From: Cristatella mucedo
Lineage: Eukaryota; Bryozoa; Phylactolaemata; Cristatellidae
NCBI GenBank assembly: GCA_009760855.2
Contig: WPIO01000125.1
Coordinates: forward strand, 188,001 to 252,000
Direction of reading: 5' to 3'
Length of the DNA: 64,000 nt
This document shows positions 10,906 to 22,079 of this stretch, in pieces. Position 1 is the stretch's first letter; each line of letters starts with the position of its first letter. Below the pieces are notes generated by a model that worked only from the letters and a program-made list of their open reading frames with translations, was not told where the DNA came from and did not search any database. The position numbers were made by a program, and so were the translations under genes.

Positions 10906-12510
10906 ATGTCCGACGTAAGTTCGGCGCGACCGCTTTACGGCGCGGTCTCGAGACTTGCTCAGCGGGTCACTCGCGACGCGTCGACGCAGATCGTTCGGCG
11001 CTGCAGCCGCGCGCCGCTCGCCGCCGCGCACCGCGCGGCGGCGAGCGGCCCAAGGATAAACGAGCGCCTGCCGATCGGCTCGGACGAAGGACGCGCGCTG
11101 TCGGCCTCTCGCGCAGCAGCGGCAGCCTCGCGCGGCCGCGGCAGCAGACGGCGACCTGAGCGTCGCCCTCAGAGCGAGGCCGTCGCCGTCGCCGCCGCCG
11201 CCGCCCTGCTGAGATGCGCTCCCTTTACGCGGGGCCGGCGCCGCAGCCGGAGAGCCGATCTGAGCGCCGCTGCATCGCTTCAGCTGCAGCGTCGCAGTTG
11301 ACTGCCACCTGGCGTCTAGCAGGTTGTCCGCGAGTGTCCACGAAGCCGCGCCCTGGCATGCGCCCAAACTGAGCCGTTGCACCGCCGGTCGTTGGCGTCG
11401 ATGGAGGCGACATGCGGATAGCGAGGGATCGGGCGAAATAGCGAGCGAGCAAGTGAGAGACGGAGAGACGTAAACGCAGAGACCAAGCTACCGCGGCTGG
11501 GCGCGCTTTCGTCCTGCCAGCCAACGTCCGTCTTGGGTCAGGCGAAATTTCCAGGAAATACATTGAAGATCTGGCCGTAAGCGAAGGTGGACGCCAAGTT
11601 CGCCGCCACGGAGCCACTGTCGGCCAGCCGTCCAGCTCAAACCGGCTGCGACGGCTGACGCCGCTGAACGCTACGTTTTGACGGCGTCCGTTAATCGCCG
11701 CGCACGCTCTTCATCCATCGAAGCGTGGGGCCCTTTTCGTTTAATCGTGCCTTTGTCGTTCCTTCTCCGCCTCGTGACGTTGCCGTAACCTGCTGCTCGC
11801 CGAGCAATTGTTCACGAGCGAGGCTCGCATTGCTGCGCTCAAACGAGGCGAGAAGAGTCTCCTCCCGACCGATTATGGTTAGACGCTGATTATTTGGGCG
11901 GGCACGGTCGGAGAAGCGCACTTCCGCTGCTACGGGCTGGAGGCCTGCGGCCCGGCCGGTGTCTGGGACGGTTCACTTTGAGCCCTCCGAGCACAGAAAC
12001 GAGGAACGTCCGGGGTACGCACGGGGTGGAAGGCAGCTGAAGTTTCAGACGATGAAGCTCGCCTAGTATGCGACCGAAACGAAACGTGGTTTAGCGCTTG
12101 CCGTTGGGCCAAGGTCAATAAGCAGCGCGGGCGGAGCGTGCGCTCAAACGGAAAAGACAGGTGGAGCGAACGCGTTTTGTCGTGCGCTCGCGAAGGCCGG
12201 AAATGCAACTGCATCGCTGCCAGCACGCCAAGAAGACGAAGCTGCCTGTGGCTCGACTGCACAGCTGTTCGCAGAGCGCAAACTCGGCGTCTGCGCCTCC
12301 CCGTCAAGTTGACGGTCCGTAGGCGTCCGTAGAGTCCGTCGCAGTAGCGCCGCTCCGATTTGCGAGCAATCGAGTAGCTGGTCCCCGCAGCCCGACCCTC
12401 GCTGCCACTGCCGCCCTTCGTGCCTGCCGCCTACTAGTGGCCCGAGCGTACGCGAAGGCTGTCACCAGCCCAGCACCCGAGCGATGTCGTGCAGCTCTGG
12501 AAGAAAGTAT

Positions 12511-12609
<99 letters not shown>

Positions 12610-15600
12610 GCCCTCCCCTCTCTCTTTCTTTCTCCTCTCGCTCGTTCGCTTCGTCCTCGCGATTGCACCCGGCAGCCATTTCTCCCGCTTTTCGGAGGCA
12701 GGATGCAACTGCTCTATTACAGGGCAAGAAGCACACCAACGTGGCCGGTTTGTTTCCACCCAATCAGATCCAGGAGTTCAAGGAGGTACGTGCGCGCGCC
12801 GCTCGGTGAACCTTGGCTTGTGCTGGCTGCTGGGAAGGCAAACCGATCTGCCGCGCCGGTCGGGTCGCGCCCGCCCCGCGCGCAGCAAAAGCCGCGAGAC
12901 TAGCCGCCTGCCGCTCCTCGGCTTTCGCTCCTGGAAGAGTGCGCAAGCGTGCACGTTGGAGCTTCACTGCCGCTGGCAGGTTACAGACGCTTTGTCATCT
13001 GCCATGCGGTGGCGGCGGCAATTCGGTGGAGGGGTTTGATGCGTCGCTAGCCTACCGAGTCTTTTTCATCCGGTTGGCAGGCGTTCGGTCTGATCGACGC
13101 CGGTCGCGACGGCTTAATTGACATCAACGATCTGAGAGGCATGTACGCCAACCTCGGGCAGGACCCCAGCGACGACCAGCTCAAGAAGATGCTGGCCGAA
13201 GCCCCTGCACAACTCAACTTCACCGCCTTTCTCACCCTGTTCGGAGAGAAATTGCACGGTGAGCCTTTTTCCGCTCACGATCGGCTACCGGGTCTAGCAG
13301 CGAGATATTGGGGGAAATGTGCCATCCGATAGAAAGAGGAAAGAATAAAGCGATATAAAGAGGTAGAGAGTGACAGAGAGGGTGAGAGACAGAGAGCGAG
13401 AGGGAGAGGAGGTGAGCGGGAGAGCAAGGACGAGAGAGAGAGAGAGAGGGTGAGAGGAAAAGAGAGACGCAGAGGAAAAGGAGCAGAGATAGAGAGAAGG
13501 TGAGAGGGAGATGAAGAGAGAGAGAGTAGGAGAGGAGGAGTGAGAGGGAGAGCGAGGAACTGTCTAAACTTGTTTATAGAGGAGTTTTCGGAGTTCCTCG
13601 CTAAAATATTTGCGTGTGACAGGCCGTTACTGATTGCTGGAGGCTTCAATATTTACGTTGAAAACCCTATCAACAGCTTGGTCTCCTCGTTTCTTGACTT
13701 TCTGGAGAATTTTGGTTTGGTCCAACACGCAAACCATACTACCCACGTCGGCGGCCGTATTCTAGATCACGTGACTAATGATATCTTCCCCCACTAATCT
13801 TGCGGTGTGCCCGCTGACCCCCTCGGATCATTGTTCGGTCTCGTTTACTGTTCCTGCTCCCTTTTACGTACATGGTAATGTCGAACTTGTCCAGCGACGG
13901 AACTTACAAAAGCATTGACATAGACACATTTTTTAAATCTGTTTGCGATGCAGGTCTTCGTGATCTGCAACCAGACTCGATCGACAGCCTCGATATTCTC
14001 ACTGATGCAGTGAACATGAAACTCAGGAGTGCTCTTGACATGCATGCTCCCGTTCATTCTATCCGTGTACAGAGTCGTGGAGATTCCTTTAAATTTAAAA
14101 ACTTTAAAGATGTTCCGTGTTAAGTTCAGGCTTGACCGTCGTTTTAAAAAATCGGGGTCTAATGCAGATCTAGTCAATTTCAAAGACTTCCTTCGAGTTT
14201 ACACCCAGAAGCTTAAGAATCCAGGGTTTATTTTTCACTCAAAAACTGAACTGCTACCAGTCGGACCCAAAATAGATTTATAAGACAGTAAACAATTTAC
14301 TGGCCAGAGCTAAGAGGTCTGACTTCCCAGATATTAACGGCTCAGTCGAAAAGTTTTCAGCCATCTTTACTGAAGAAATTGTGCACATTCGTGCCTCCAG
14401 AAAGCCCCCTTCGATTAAAGCAATTGTGAAATCACAACCTGTTACCTTTCTTAAAAGGTTTTCCAAGGTTTCTGCATGTGATGTGGCGCCCTTAATAAGG
14501 TCTAGTAAAAAGAGCTCGTCTCCTGAATACCTTAAACCATCATCTCTGTGATCTTCACTAGCAGACCAACTTAGCCCAGCCATAACCGAGATTTTTAATG
14601 GTTCTCTGGAAAAAAGGGGTCTTATCCAAATCCTTCAAATCGGCAATCGTTAGACCGATACTTAAAAAGCCTGGATTAGAGATCCATGCAAACTATCGCC
14701 CAGTTTTCCTTCCTCGTTTTGTCAAAGATTCTTGAAAAAATTGTGGTTAAGCAGCTGGTAGCACATATTGAAATGAATGAAACGTCAGAGAGATTTTAAT
14801 CGGGGCTCAAGAGGCAGCACTCCACTGAAACTGCTCTCCTCCATGTTAGCAATGACATCCTACGTGGCAACGACGACGGGAATGCCACTGCCTTAGCTCT
14901 GCTAGATCTATCAGCTGCCTCTGACACTATTGATCACGATCTCCTACTTAAACGACTGAGAGCAACGAACGGTCTGGCGGACGTGGCACTAATGTGATTT
15001 AAATCATAATTGTCTGATTGTGTTCAATCCGTGTCGTATGGGGGTCAGGTCTCACACACGAGACGGGTCACCAGTGGAGTCCCTCAAGAGTCCGTCTTCG
15101 GTCCCTTGCTGTTCTTCATTTATACTCAACCTCTGTGGAAAGTGGTTAAGGCCCATGGAATATGATATGACTTTAATGCTGATGATACTCAGCTGTATTT
15201 GTCATTCAAACCGTCGGAATCTGCTGTAGCAACCGTGAAACTGTATGTTTACATTGCCAACATTCGATCCTGGATGTCGGAAAACTTCTTGAAACTAAAT
15301 GACGATGCAACCGAACTGCTGCTCATAGGACACCCTAAGCGTGTGGCTGGATTAAAAGGCTTTGCTCTTTTAATAGGTGGTGCTGTTGGGCGACCATCAG
15401 CACGTGCTCGAAATGTAGGTGTCGTTTTCGACAGCTGCCTCAAATTTAAATGCTTCACTCAGATGACTGCGTCTACAGCTGGCCATTACGTCTGATCCCT
15501 ATCTAAGATAAGGAGCTGTCTTCCACAGTGGCCTGCAAATAATTTAACTAGCTGCTTAGTTCTGTCTCGCCTTGATCGTTGTAATTCTTTTATTGCCGGG

Positions 15601-16047
15601 CTACCAAAAAAGCAACTAGGCCACTGCAGCTGGCTATGAGTATGGCTGCAAGGCTAGTTTTCAAGTCTCAAAGGTTTGTCCACGTGTCTCCTTTGCTAAA
15701 AGAGCTATGATGGCTGCCGGTTGATCAACGGATACAGAGCAAAGTTCTTACCGAATGCGTACCGAAAGCTAGTACAAAACACTCCTGCATAACACCCACA
15801 TGGTCTTTATGGCTTTGGAGAGTTATAGACGGAGAAACATTCTACTACATTACATAAGGAGATCAAGAGGGGGAGAGAGGGTGAGTGAGAGAGCGGGAGA
15901 TAAAGGGAGAGAGAGAGAACGAGAGAGAGCAGGGATGGATGAAAGAGGGAGGAAAAGAAGAAAGAGAGTACGAGGGAGAGAGACGGAGAGACAGAGAGGG
16001 AGACTCAGAGAAAGAGCGGGCAAGACAGAGATAGGGAGAGAGATAGG

Positions 16048-16083
<36 letters not shown>

Positions 16084-16635
16084 GAGAGACAGAGGAGAGA
16101 GAGAGACAGAGGCAGAGACACAGAGAGAGATAAAGAAAATAAAGAGCCAGGGAAGGGAATACGCGGGATGAGAGGGACCATTGCCGTGCGCGTTCGGTCA
16201 GTGCAGCTGACGTGGCTAGCATAACAAAGCACATGGTCACTCCTCTCTGCCACCTACAGGCAGTGACTCCGAGACGGCGCTCAGACAAGCCTTCCAAGCT
16301 TTCGACAAGGACCACAAGGGACAGCTCGACGAGGCATAGTACGTATGAGTCGAGCACGAACCCCTCCCCCTCGCTGCCGCCGCTGCTGCCCCCCCCCCGC
16401 TGCTCGAGGCCTTCTAGCTTGCGCGTTCAACTCGCCTCGGGCCTCGCGTTCGACTCGTCAGCCACGCCGCCGCTGTCGCTCTAGCGTCAAGGATCTCCTG
16501 CGAAATATGGGCGACAACTTCACAGACGACGAGATCAGGCTGCTATGGAAAGAGGCGCCCATCTCCGGTGGCAAGTTTGATTACGAGGCCTTCGTCAGCT
16601 TGGTGAAACGAGGCTCTCAGGACGACGTCAACTAA
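10906..16635 (+). CDS. Muscle-type myosin regulatory light chain, 5 coding exons
   Basis: Coding exons 10906-10914, 12723-12785, 13081-13258, 16260-16338 and 16485-16635 join in frame, with GT donors and AG acceptors, to give 159 residues. Seen: NQIQEFKEAF, then the first EF-hand loop DAGRDGLIDIND with Asp at position 12, EAPAQLNFTAFLTLF, a decayed second EF hand (DKDHKGQLDEAY), and MGDNF plus EAPISGGKFDYEAF near the end. Length and order match mollusc regulatory light chains (about 157 residues). Role known for the family: it binds the heavy-chain IQ motif in the myosin neck and regulates contraction, with the first EF hand holding the regulatory Mg/Ca site. The usual phosphorylatable TS pair near the N-terminus is replaced by HTNV. 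The start exon codes only Met-Ser-Asp and joins the next at phase 0; an extra small exon between them cannot be excluded. Intron 3 (13259-16259) carries a truncated family B LINE. Confidence 0.9.
12515..12606. repeat. (CT)n microsatellite in myosin light chain intron 1
   Basis: About 90 bp of pure CT on the plus strand, 116 bp upstream of the acceptor at 12722. With the pyrimidine-rich sequence up to 12650 it forms an unusually long polypyrimidine region before the exon. Confidence 0.95.
13330..13558. repeat. GA-rich tract, left part
   Basis: Imperfect purine tract of GAGA, GGGA and AGGA units in myosin light chain intron 3, ending directly at the 5' end of the LINE at 13560. Similar sequence resumes at 15863, so it looks like one tract split by the insertion. 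Confidence 0.8.
13560..15862 (+). mobile_element. Family B LINE (L2/CR1-like), 5'-truncated, in myosin intron 3
   Basis: Inactive copy. It begins within the endonuclease domain (LLIAGGFNIYVENP, where active elements have GDFNIH, and ILDHVTND). It runs through reverse-transcriptase motifs: LLDLSAASDTIDHDLL near 14905, a GVPQ-like segment near 15070 and NADDTQL near 15180 where an aromatic residue should precede ADD. It ends in the family B 3' terminus (GTTATAGACGGAGAAACA, then a TACATTACAT tail). Multiple stops and frameshifts. Sense orientation relative to the host gene. Confidence 0.85.
15863..16145. repeat. GA-rich tract, right part
   Basis: Imperfect GAGA/GGGA purine tract directly after the LINE tail, about 115 bp before the acceptor of the fourth myosin light chain coding exon. 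Confidence 0.8.
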
Positions 16636-16757
16636 TTCTTTGGTGCAACGCAGGCTTCCACCTGATCCCCGTGCTCTTGACGTGCTCTGAAATGAACTTT
16701 GCTTGATCGCCACGGCCGCCGTGTTCGGTGCGAGTCTTGGCCGGAAGCATCGCGCTA

Positions 16758-16763
16758 AATAAA
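16758..16763 (+). terminator. Polyadenylation signal of the myosin light chain gene
   Basis: AATAAA 123 bp after the stop codon, in a short GC-balanced 3' UTR. It is the first canonical signal downstream. Confidence 0.75.
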
Positions 16764-16994
16764 GCTGTTCTCTCGACGCGCCCCCGGGCTGCTGTGTTTT
16801 CTCGCTAGAAAAGCGCGAGGCATCGAACGCTACGAGCGAGTGGGCGCGCGAGGCTCGGTCGGTGCTCGCGAGCGCGCCGGCCGAACGGAGCGCGCCTGCC
16901 GAACGGAGACCAGCGAGCGATTGCCGTCAGTTGGGCACCCCTATCGGAGGGCACCCTAATCAAACGGCGCTAAGGACTCGGAAAGAGAGAGAAC

Positions 16995-17096
<102 letters not shown>

Positions 17097-17130
17097 AGGA
17101 TAGCTACCGCACCGCCCCATCCACGCTAAC

Positions 17131-17530
17131 CTTGCAGCACAGACAAAGCTCAGACGCTCGGGTCCAGCCGGCGGCAGCTTCATCTGCCGGATTAAAGATT
17201 GACATTGAATGGTTCTCCACTGAAAACCAGCGAGTCGTGTGTCAGTTCGATCCTCCCGCACGAAGACAGACATATACAGGTGCGGACTGGCCATTCCCCC
17301 ATCTAGTTCCCTATGCGCTTAGGGCAACGGTGAGGCATACGGATAATGTAGCACGTTCTTGGCGTAAAAAATATCGAGACGCCTGTTGGCAGACAGAGTG
17401 GCGGCATAAGGCTCATATAAATATTCGCACTGACTCGCGTCGACACGCAGGCAAGTATTCTGCCACGCTCAGCGTTCTCACATCATCTACACAGGGAGTG
17501 ATGCCTGTAGGATACGAATGCCATGACTAG
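17131..17530 (+). CDS. Hypothetical open frame, possible Ig-like exon remnant
   Basis: About 130 codons without a stop, downstream of the GA microsatellite and ending at 17530. The peptide has IDIEWFSTENQRVVCQFDPP and later DSRRHAGKYSATLSV, faintly like the strands of an immunoglobulin fold (W, then D-x-G-x-Y), but the second conserved Cys is absent. No start or splice pair is convincing. It could be a decayed exon or chance. Confidence 0.2.
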
Positions 17531-17539
17531 GCTTGTTAG

Positions 17540-18560
17540 CACTTTCCACAGCGCTACTCCCCGAGACGCCCACCGCGCGTTGCCAGCTTCGTGCGTACAC
17601 AGTACGGCGATGTGGACGACGAAGGCTTCCGGTGTCCACCCGACGAGCGGCGCTCGCTACACTTGAGCAGCCAGCGTCGCGGCAGCATCGCAGGCCAGCG
17701 GTGCGGCGGGGCGGATCGCATGCTGCAACTACGCGCTTCGCCGCGTAACCGCCTGGAGACAAAAGGTCTACTTCTTCATTTACCGCGTCTTCGCTGCATC
17801 TTCCGGTGCATTCGCACTGCTGCTGCCGCCTTTTTTACGCGCCCGTGGCTTCGGGGGTCGCGCTGACTCTGCCGCTCTTCGATGTCGCTTCGTGGTTGAA
17901 CCGACCGCTTGCCGCGCTTCGGTGAGGCAAGCGGGCCGAGTGCGCCGCCCTTCGATCGATGTGGCAGGCGGTCGAGGACAGTCGAGGCAAGGTGGCGCAG
18001 AACGAGGGTGAGAGAGCTGGGGCGAGGCTTGCCTCAAGCTCCGCGGAGAGAGGACCAACTAGCAGCGGCGATCGTCGGCGGACGTTTGGCGAGTTCGTGA
18101 CTACAAACAAGCGTCTACCTAATACGGGCTACTTTTCGCTGAGGTTCATGCGCATGCGCGCGCCTCGCTATCGCAACCGTCGAGCTGGGCCGACGACTTT
18201 GAATCAGAGACCGTCCGCGACTAGTTCGTGGGTAAACTTGGGCTGCAGCGCGATGCGCAATCGCGTAGTTACTTGTACGAGATCACTGCAAAGATTATGC
18301 CTCGGTGAACCGGATGTATACCGTCCGAACTGGATAGCATTTTAGGTAAAATCACGATAGCATTTAAAGCCGCGTTTACACGGTCGGTATCTTCTCGGTC
18401 CTGATTCGGTCTTTGCTCTCGTAGAAAGCTTACACAGTCGGGTTGTCTTACATTTACTTCCTTTGAGCTTCCTACTGGCTCCATCCGGAGACTGGTCACA
18501 GGGTTAATGCTCTCGTGTGGGAGGCGTGAAATGACCGCCAGTAACACAACTCCTAGTGAA
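17540..18560. other. GC-rich then mixed sequence, no gene assigned
   Basis: CpG-rich to about 18260 with overlapping frames on both strands, then AT-richer. No domain recognised. This is the right edge of the GC-rich part of the window. Confidence 0.35.
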
Positions 18561-19079
18561 CTGGAGGGCGCCTTAACAAAAGTGCTCAAGGAAAAAGCGC
18601 GTCGACAAAAGCTTTCCGACAAAAGCGCGCAAGACAAAAGCGTGCAACTATAAAAACAACTTCTTAAGTGTATTATCATATTCAATTAACCGATTCAGTG
18701 CCATACAAATCAATTAATAGTATACAAAAAAGAAACAAATATTGGATTGCACGGTTGGTGGGGAAGTAATAATAGTACTCCAGTTTCGCCATGCATAAAT
18801 AATGCAAACTTTGAATCTGGAAAATATCCTGTCAGATTTTGAGAAAGCCAGATCAAAGTCCTGTTCAAAGATTTTTCCTGGAGCGCAGCTGGTTAGATGT
18901 GTATTTGACCTTGGATAGAATCTTTCAATAAGGTCAAGAATTCAATCTTGCAGCAGAATACCATGACGACAAAAATCTACGAATGCACGTCAAAACGATT
19001 TTGGCGCTAAGCTTCGTTCCTGTACAGATGTTCCTGCTGCTTTCAACGAATTGGCCGATGACTGATCTCCTATAACGGC

Positions 19080-19150
19080 ACCATCGATTAACTACTGGTT
19101 TGGCCCAGCGGCAATGTGCTCGCCTCGACCAAGGTCGAGACATACATCTT
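19080..19150 (+). mobile_element. tRNA-derived SINE head fragment
   Basis: TGGTTTGGCCCAGCGGCAAT and TGCTCGCCTCGACCAAGGTC match the SINE head at 22675-22740. The rest is missing or diverged. It lies in the left spacer of the foldback-like element. Confidence 0.5.
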
Positions 19151-19209
19151 GGCAATTAGCTAAGAAGTCGACGTGAAAATCCAAGGTTTAATTTGCAACT
19201 GTTGAATGT

Positions 19210-20085
19210 TTGGGATTCCAAGATTAACTGCGATACAGCTAAAATTTCCACGACGGACGTTAGAACACTGCGATTTTGATGCTAAATTATACAGAATGAT
19301 GTAATGGGTTTACAGGCCTAATTTCGCATTACCTTGCTATGGCCTCACATCGGGTCAGCGAGCCAATTTACACATTCAAATGGCGATACAGCTTCCATTA
19401 CCACAATATGCGTTTCGCAGCTGTGATTTCAATTCCACATTACAGACAATAGCGCCCTGGGTTTACCAATCAAATTTCATAGCGAGGCACGTGAGCGTTC
19501 TTATACAATGGCCTCCAATTACCCGCGCCAGCCAGCCTCCCTACATAATCTATCCGCGATAGAGCTGCCCTTTCCACTACAAATGTTTTGTAGCTGCGGT
19601 TTTAATTATAATTTACAAAATAACTGTTTTCCGGGTTTACCAACCAAATCTCACGGCATAGTGCTTCTGCTTTCTCGTGCTATGGCATCCTATAGCCCGG
19701 ACCAGCGAGCCTCCCTACATATTCCAACGGCGATACGGCTGCTGTTTCCATTAAAAGCTTTGAGCTACTTCGCTTTTGATTTTAACTTACATAAAACAGT
19801 GTTCAAGATTAACCAACAAAGTTTCGTGCGATTGGCCATGCGCATTCTCATGTTTTGGCCTCAAATGGCCCGTACCAGCCAGCCTCCCTAAATAGTCAAA
19901 CTGCGATACCGCAAAGATTTCCAAAATAAATGTCGTACAACTTTAGTTTTAATTCCCTATTCTATACAAAAATTTCTTCAGATGTACCCACTTCATTTCA
20001 TGACATTGGGTGGGCGTGCTCTAATGCTAAGGCCTCCAAGGTCTCCCATGGTCTGGGCCATCAGAGGCTGTATCAATATACGGTG
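19210..20085 (+). repeat. ~173-bp satellite, left arm, about 5 copies
   Basis: The landmark AGCCTCCCTA or its variants recurs at 19361, 19534, 19708 and 19881, a spacing of 173-174 bp. Each unit also has GCGATA-CAGCTG, TTTCCA-TACAAA and GGTTTACCAACCAAATTTC. Copies are strongly diverged, so the array is old. Confidence 0.85.
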
Positions 20086-20089
20086 TCAG

Positions 20090-21745
20090 CGAAATCGCAT
20101 ACAATTTGGCGGATAATTACGGAACACTGTTTTCAATAATAAGCAATTCAAACAGCAGTTTGACGACGCCTATCGATGGAATAGTAGCTGCATTGCAGAT
20201 CGAAAATGCAGATAGGGCAGGGCCATTGGAGGCCATTGCATGAGGACGGGCTGAGGCTGTAGCATGTAATTTGGTTGGTAAGCTCGGAACACTGGTTTCA
20301 ATAATATGAAATCCAAACCGCACTTTCTCGACGCTTATTTTGAAATGTGAGTTACATCGCAGTTCAAAATTGTACGGCAGCCCGTGCCATTGGAGGTCAT
20401 TGCGTTAGAACAGTGGTTCTAAACTTTTCTAATGCCTTGACGCTTTAATACAGTTCCTCATTGCGGTGACCCCCAACCATAAAATTATTGTATGCAAAAT
20501 ATGTGGAAATGCGTGTTTTCCGGTGGTCTTAGGCGACCCCTTGCGAAAGGGTCGTTCGACCCCCCACCCAAAGGGGTCGCGACCCACAGGTTGAGAACCT
20601 CTGCTTTAGGACCCGGATGCGCAATTGCACGCACTTGTGAGGGTAAACCTGTACCACCGTTTTCTATACTGTGGAATTGAAACACAAATTGCGCGATGCT
20701 TATGGTGGAAATGTTAGCTGTATTGCATTTGGAATATGTAGAGAGGCTGGCTGGTCCGGGCTATTGGAAGGCCTAGCATAAAAGTGACCACGCGCTATGC
20801 AGTGAAATTTGATTGGAAAACCAGGAACGTGATTTTCCTTAAAGTAGTATCGAAACTGCAGCTGCGCAAACGCTAATTGCGGTAATGGCAGCTCTATCTC
20901 ACTTTGATAATGTAGGGAGGCTGGCTGGCCCGAGCAATAGCGATCCATTTTGTGAGAACGAGCATGTGAAATTGCACGAAATTGTCTGGGTAACACCGGA
21001 ACACAGTTTTCTGTAACTTGAAATTAAAAGCGAAGGAGCTTAAAGTTCCTTGTATAAATTGCAACTGCATCGCAGTTGGAATAAATAGGGAAGCTGGCTG
21101 GCCTGGGCCATTGGAGGCCGTAGCATGAGAATGCCGAAGTGCTTTGCTAAGAAATTTAATTGGCCAACCCGGAACACTGTTTTCTATAATGCGGAGTAAA
21201 AACGGAAGCTAAGCGACGCCTATTGTGTACATGGTAGCTGTTTTGCAGTTGGAATAGGACTAGCTGGCCGGGGCCATTGGAGGCCATTGCACGACAAAGC
21301 CCAAGCGTTATCGCACGAACTTAGGTGGATTAACCCGGAATACGGTTCTGTATCATTTTAAATCAAAACTGCCGTCGTGCAAAGTCTTTTGTGGAAATGG
21401 CTGCAGCATCGCAGTGCAACTATTTAGGGCGGCTATTTAGGCCAGACCGTCGGAGGCTATAGCCTGAGAACGCGCAAGCGAAATCGCAGGAAATGTGGTG
21501 GGTTAACCTGGAATGCAGTTCTTCATAATTTGGAATCAAAACCGCAGTTGTGCGAAGTTTTTGAAAGTTGCAACTTTGTTGCAGTTCAAATGTTTGATAG
21601 GATGAGAATATGCAAACGCAGTTGCACGAAATTTAGATGGTAAACCCATACCAGTTTTTATCACTTTGAATGAAAACTGCAGTGTTCTGACGTTTGTCGT
21701 GGAAATGGCAGCTGCATCGCAGTTAATCATGGGACTCAAACGTTT
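20090..21745 (-). repeat. ~173-bp satellite, right arm, about 8 copies in reverse orientation
   Basis: The reversed landmark GCCATTGGAGGCC recurs near 20222, 20386, 20760 (after a 193-bp insertion), 20933, 21107 and 21273, a spacing of about 165-174 bp. GGAACACTG-TTTTC and GCAGCTGCATCGCAGTT mark each unit. Same monomer as the left arm, on the other strand. Confidence 0.85.
20411..20603. mobile_element. SPIN-like non-autonomous hAT transposon
   Basis: 193 bp with short terminal inverted repeats CAGTGGTTCTAAAC and GTTGAGAACCTCTG, flanked by an imperfect 8-bp duplication (CGTTAGAA / CTTTAGGA, 6 of 8), as expected for hAT elements. The right end read in reverse has CCTGTGGGTCGCGACCCC, then GTCGAACGACCCTTTC and GGTCGCCTAAGACC. 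The left part has TACAGTTCCTCAT and GTGACCCCCAACCATAAAAT. I recognise both ends as the SPIN family. No transposase. Inserted in a satellite monomer. Confidence 0.85.
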
Positions 21746-22079
21746 GTGCTCGTGTCATCAACACCTACCTCGGAACAGTTCTAGTGGGAGATTACCTTAA
21801 AGGAATAGCACGCAAACTAAGCATCTAATAATAAAAATAGGCTAGCATTATTAGGCTACGATAACTCTTTCTATATAACCATAATATTTAAAAGTAAATT
21901 TAAAAGCTGGCATGACAGGAAGTCAGTTATACTACGTATTAATTTATCAAATTAAGTACTCTAATTGTGAATATCTATTTAAAACAGGATTTCTAAAAAA
22001 ATTCTATGCGAATTGGTCAGCGCGCTTTTGTCTTGAGCGTTTATGCCGTTGCGAACTTTTGTCTTGCGCTTTTGAAATG

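Larger units (their letters stand above)
18575..22078. mobile_element. Foldback-like element with opposed satellite arms
   Basis: Both ends carry units with GACAAAAGCG in opposite orientation: 18613-18648 on the plus strand and 22020-22072 on the minus strand (shared GCGCAAGACAAAAG). Inside lie two arrays of a ~173-bp repeat running in opposite directions, meeting near 20060-20095. Both array outer edges share AACTGCGATRCAGCT, TTTCCACGAC and RGAACACTGC. The whole is a large imperfect inverted repeat of about 3.5 kb. No coding frame. Most likely a non-autonomous DNA transposon or foldback element. Not a family I can name. Confidence 0.6.

Noticed and set aside
19210-21745. CRISPR-like array
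   Set aside because: Units of ~173 bp are tandem and diverged with no spacers, and the host is an animal. It is a satellite.
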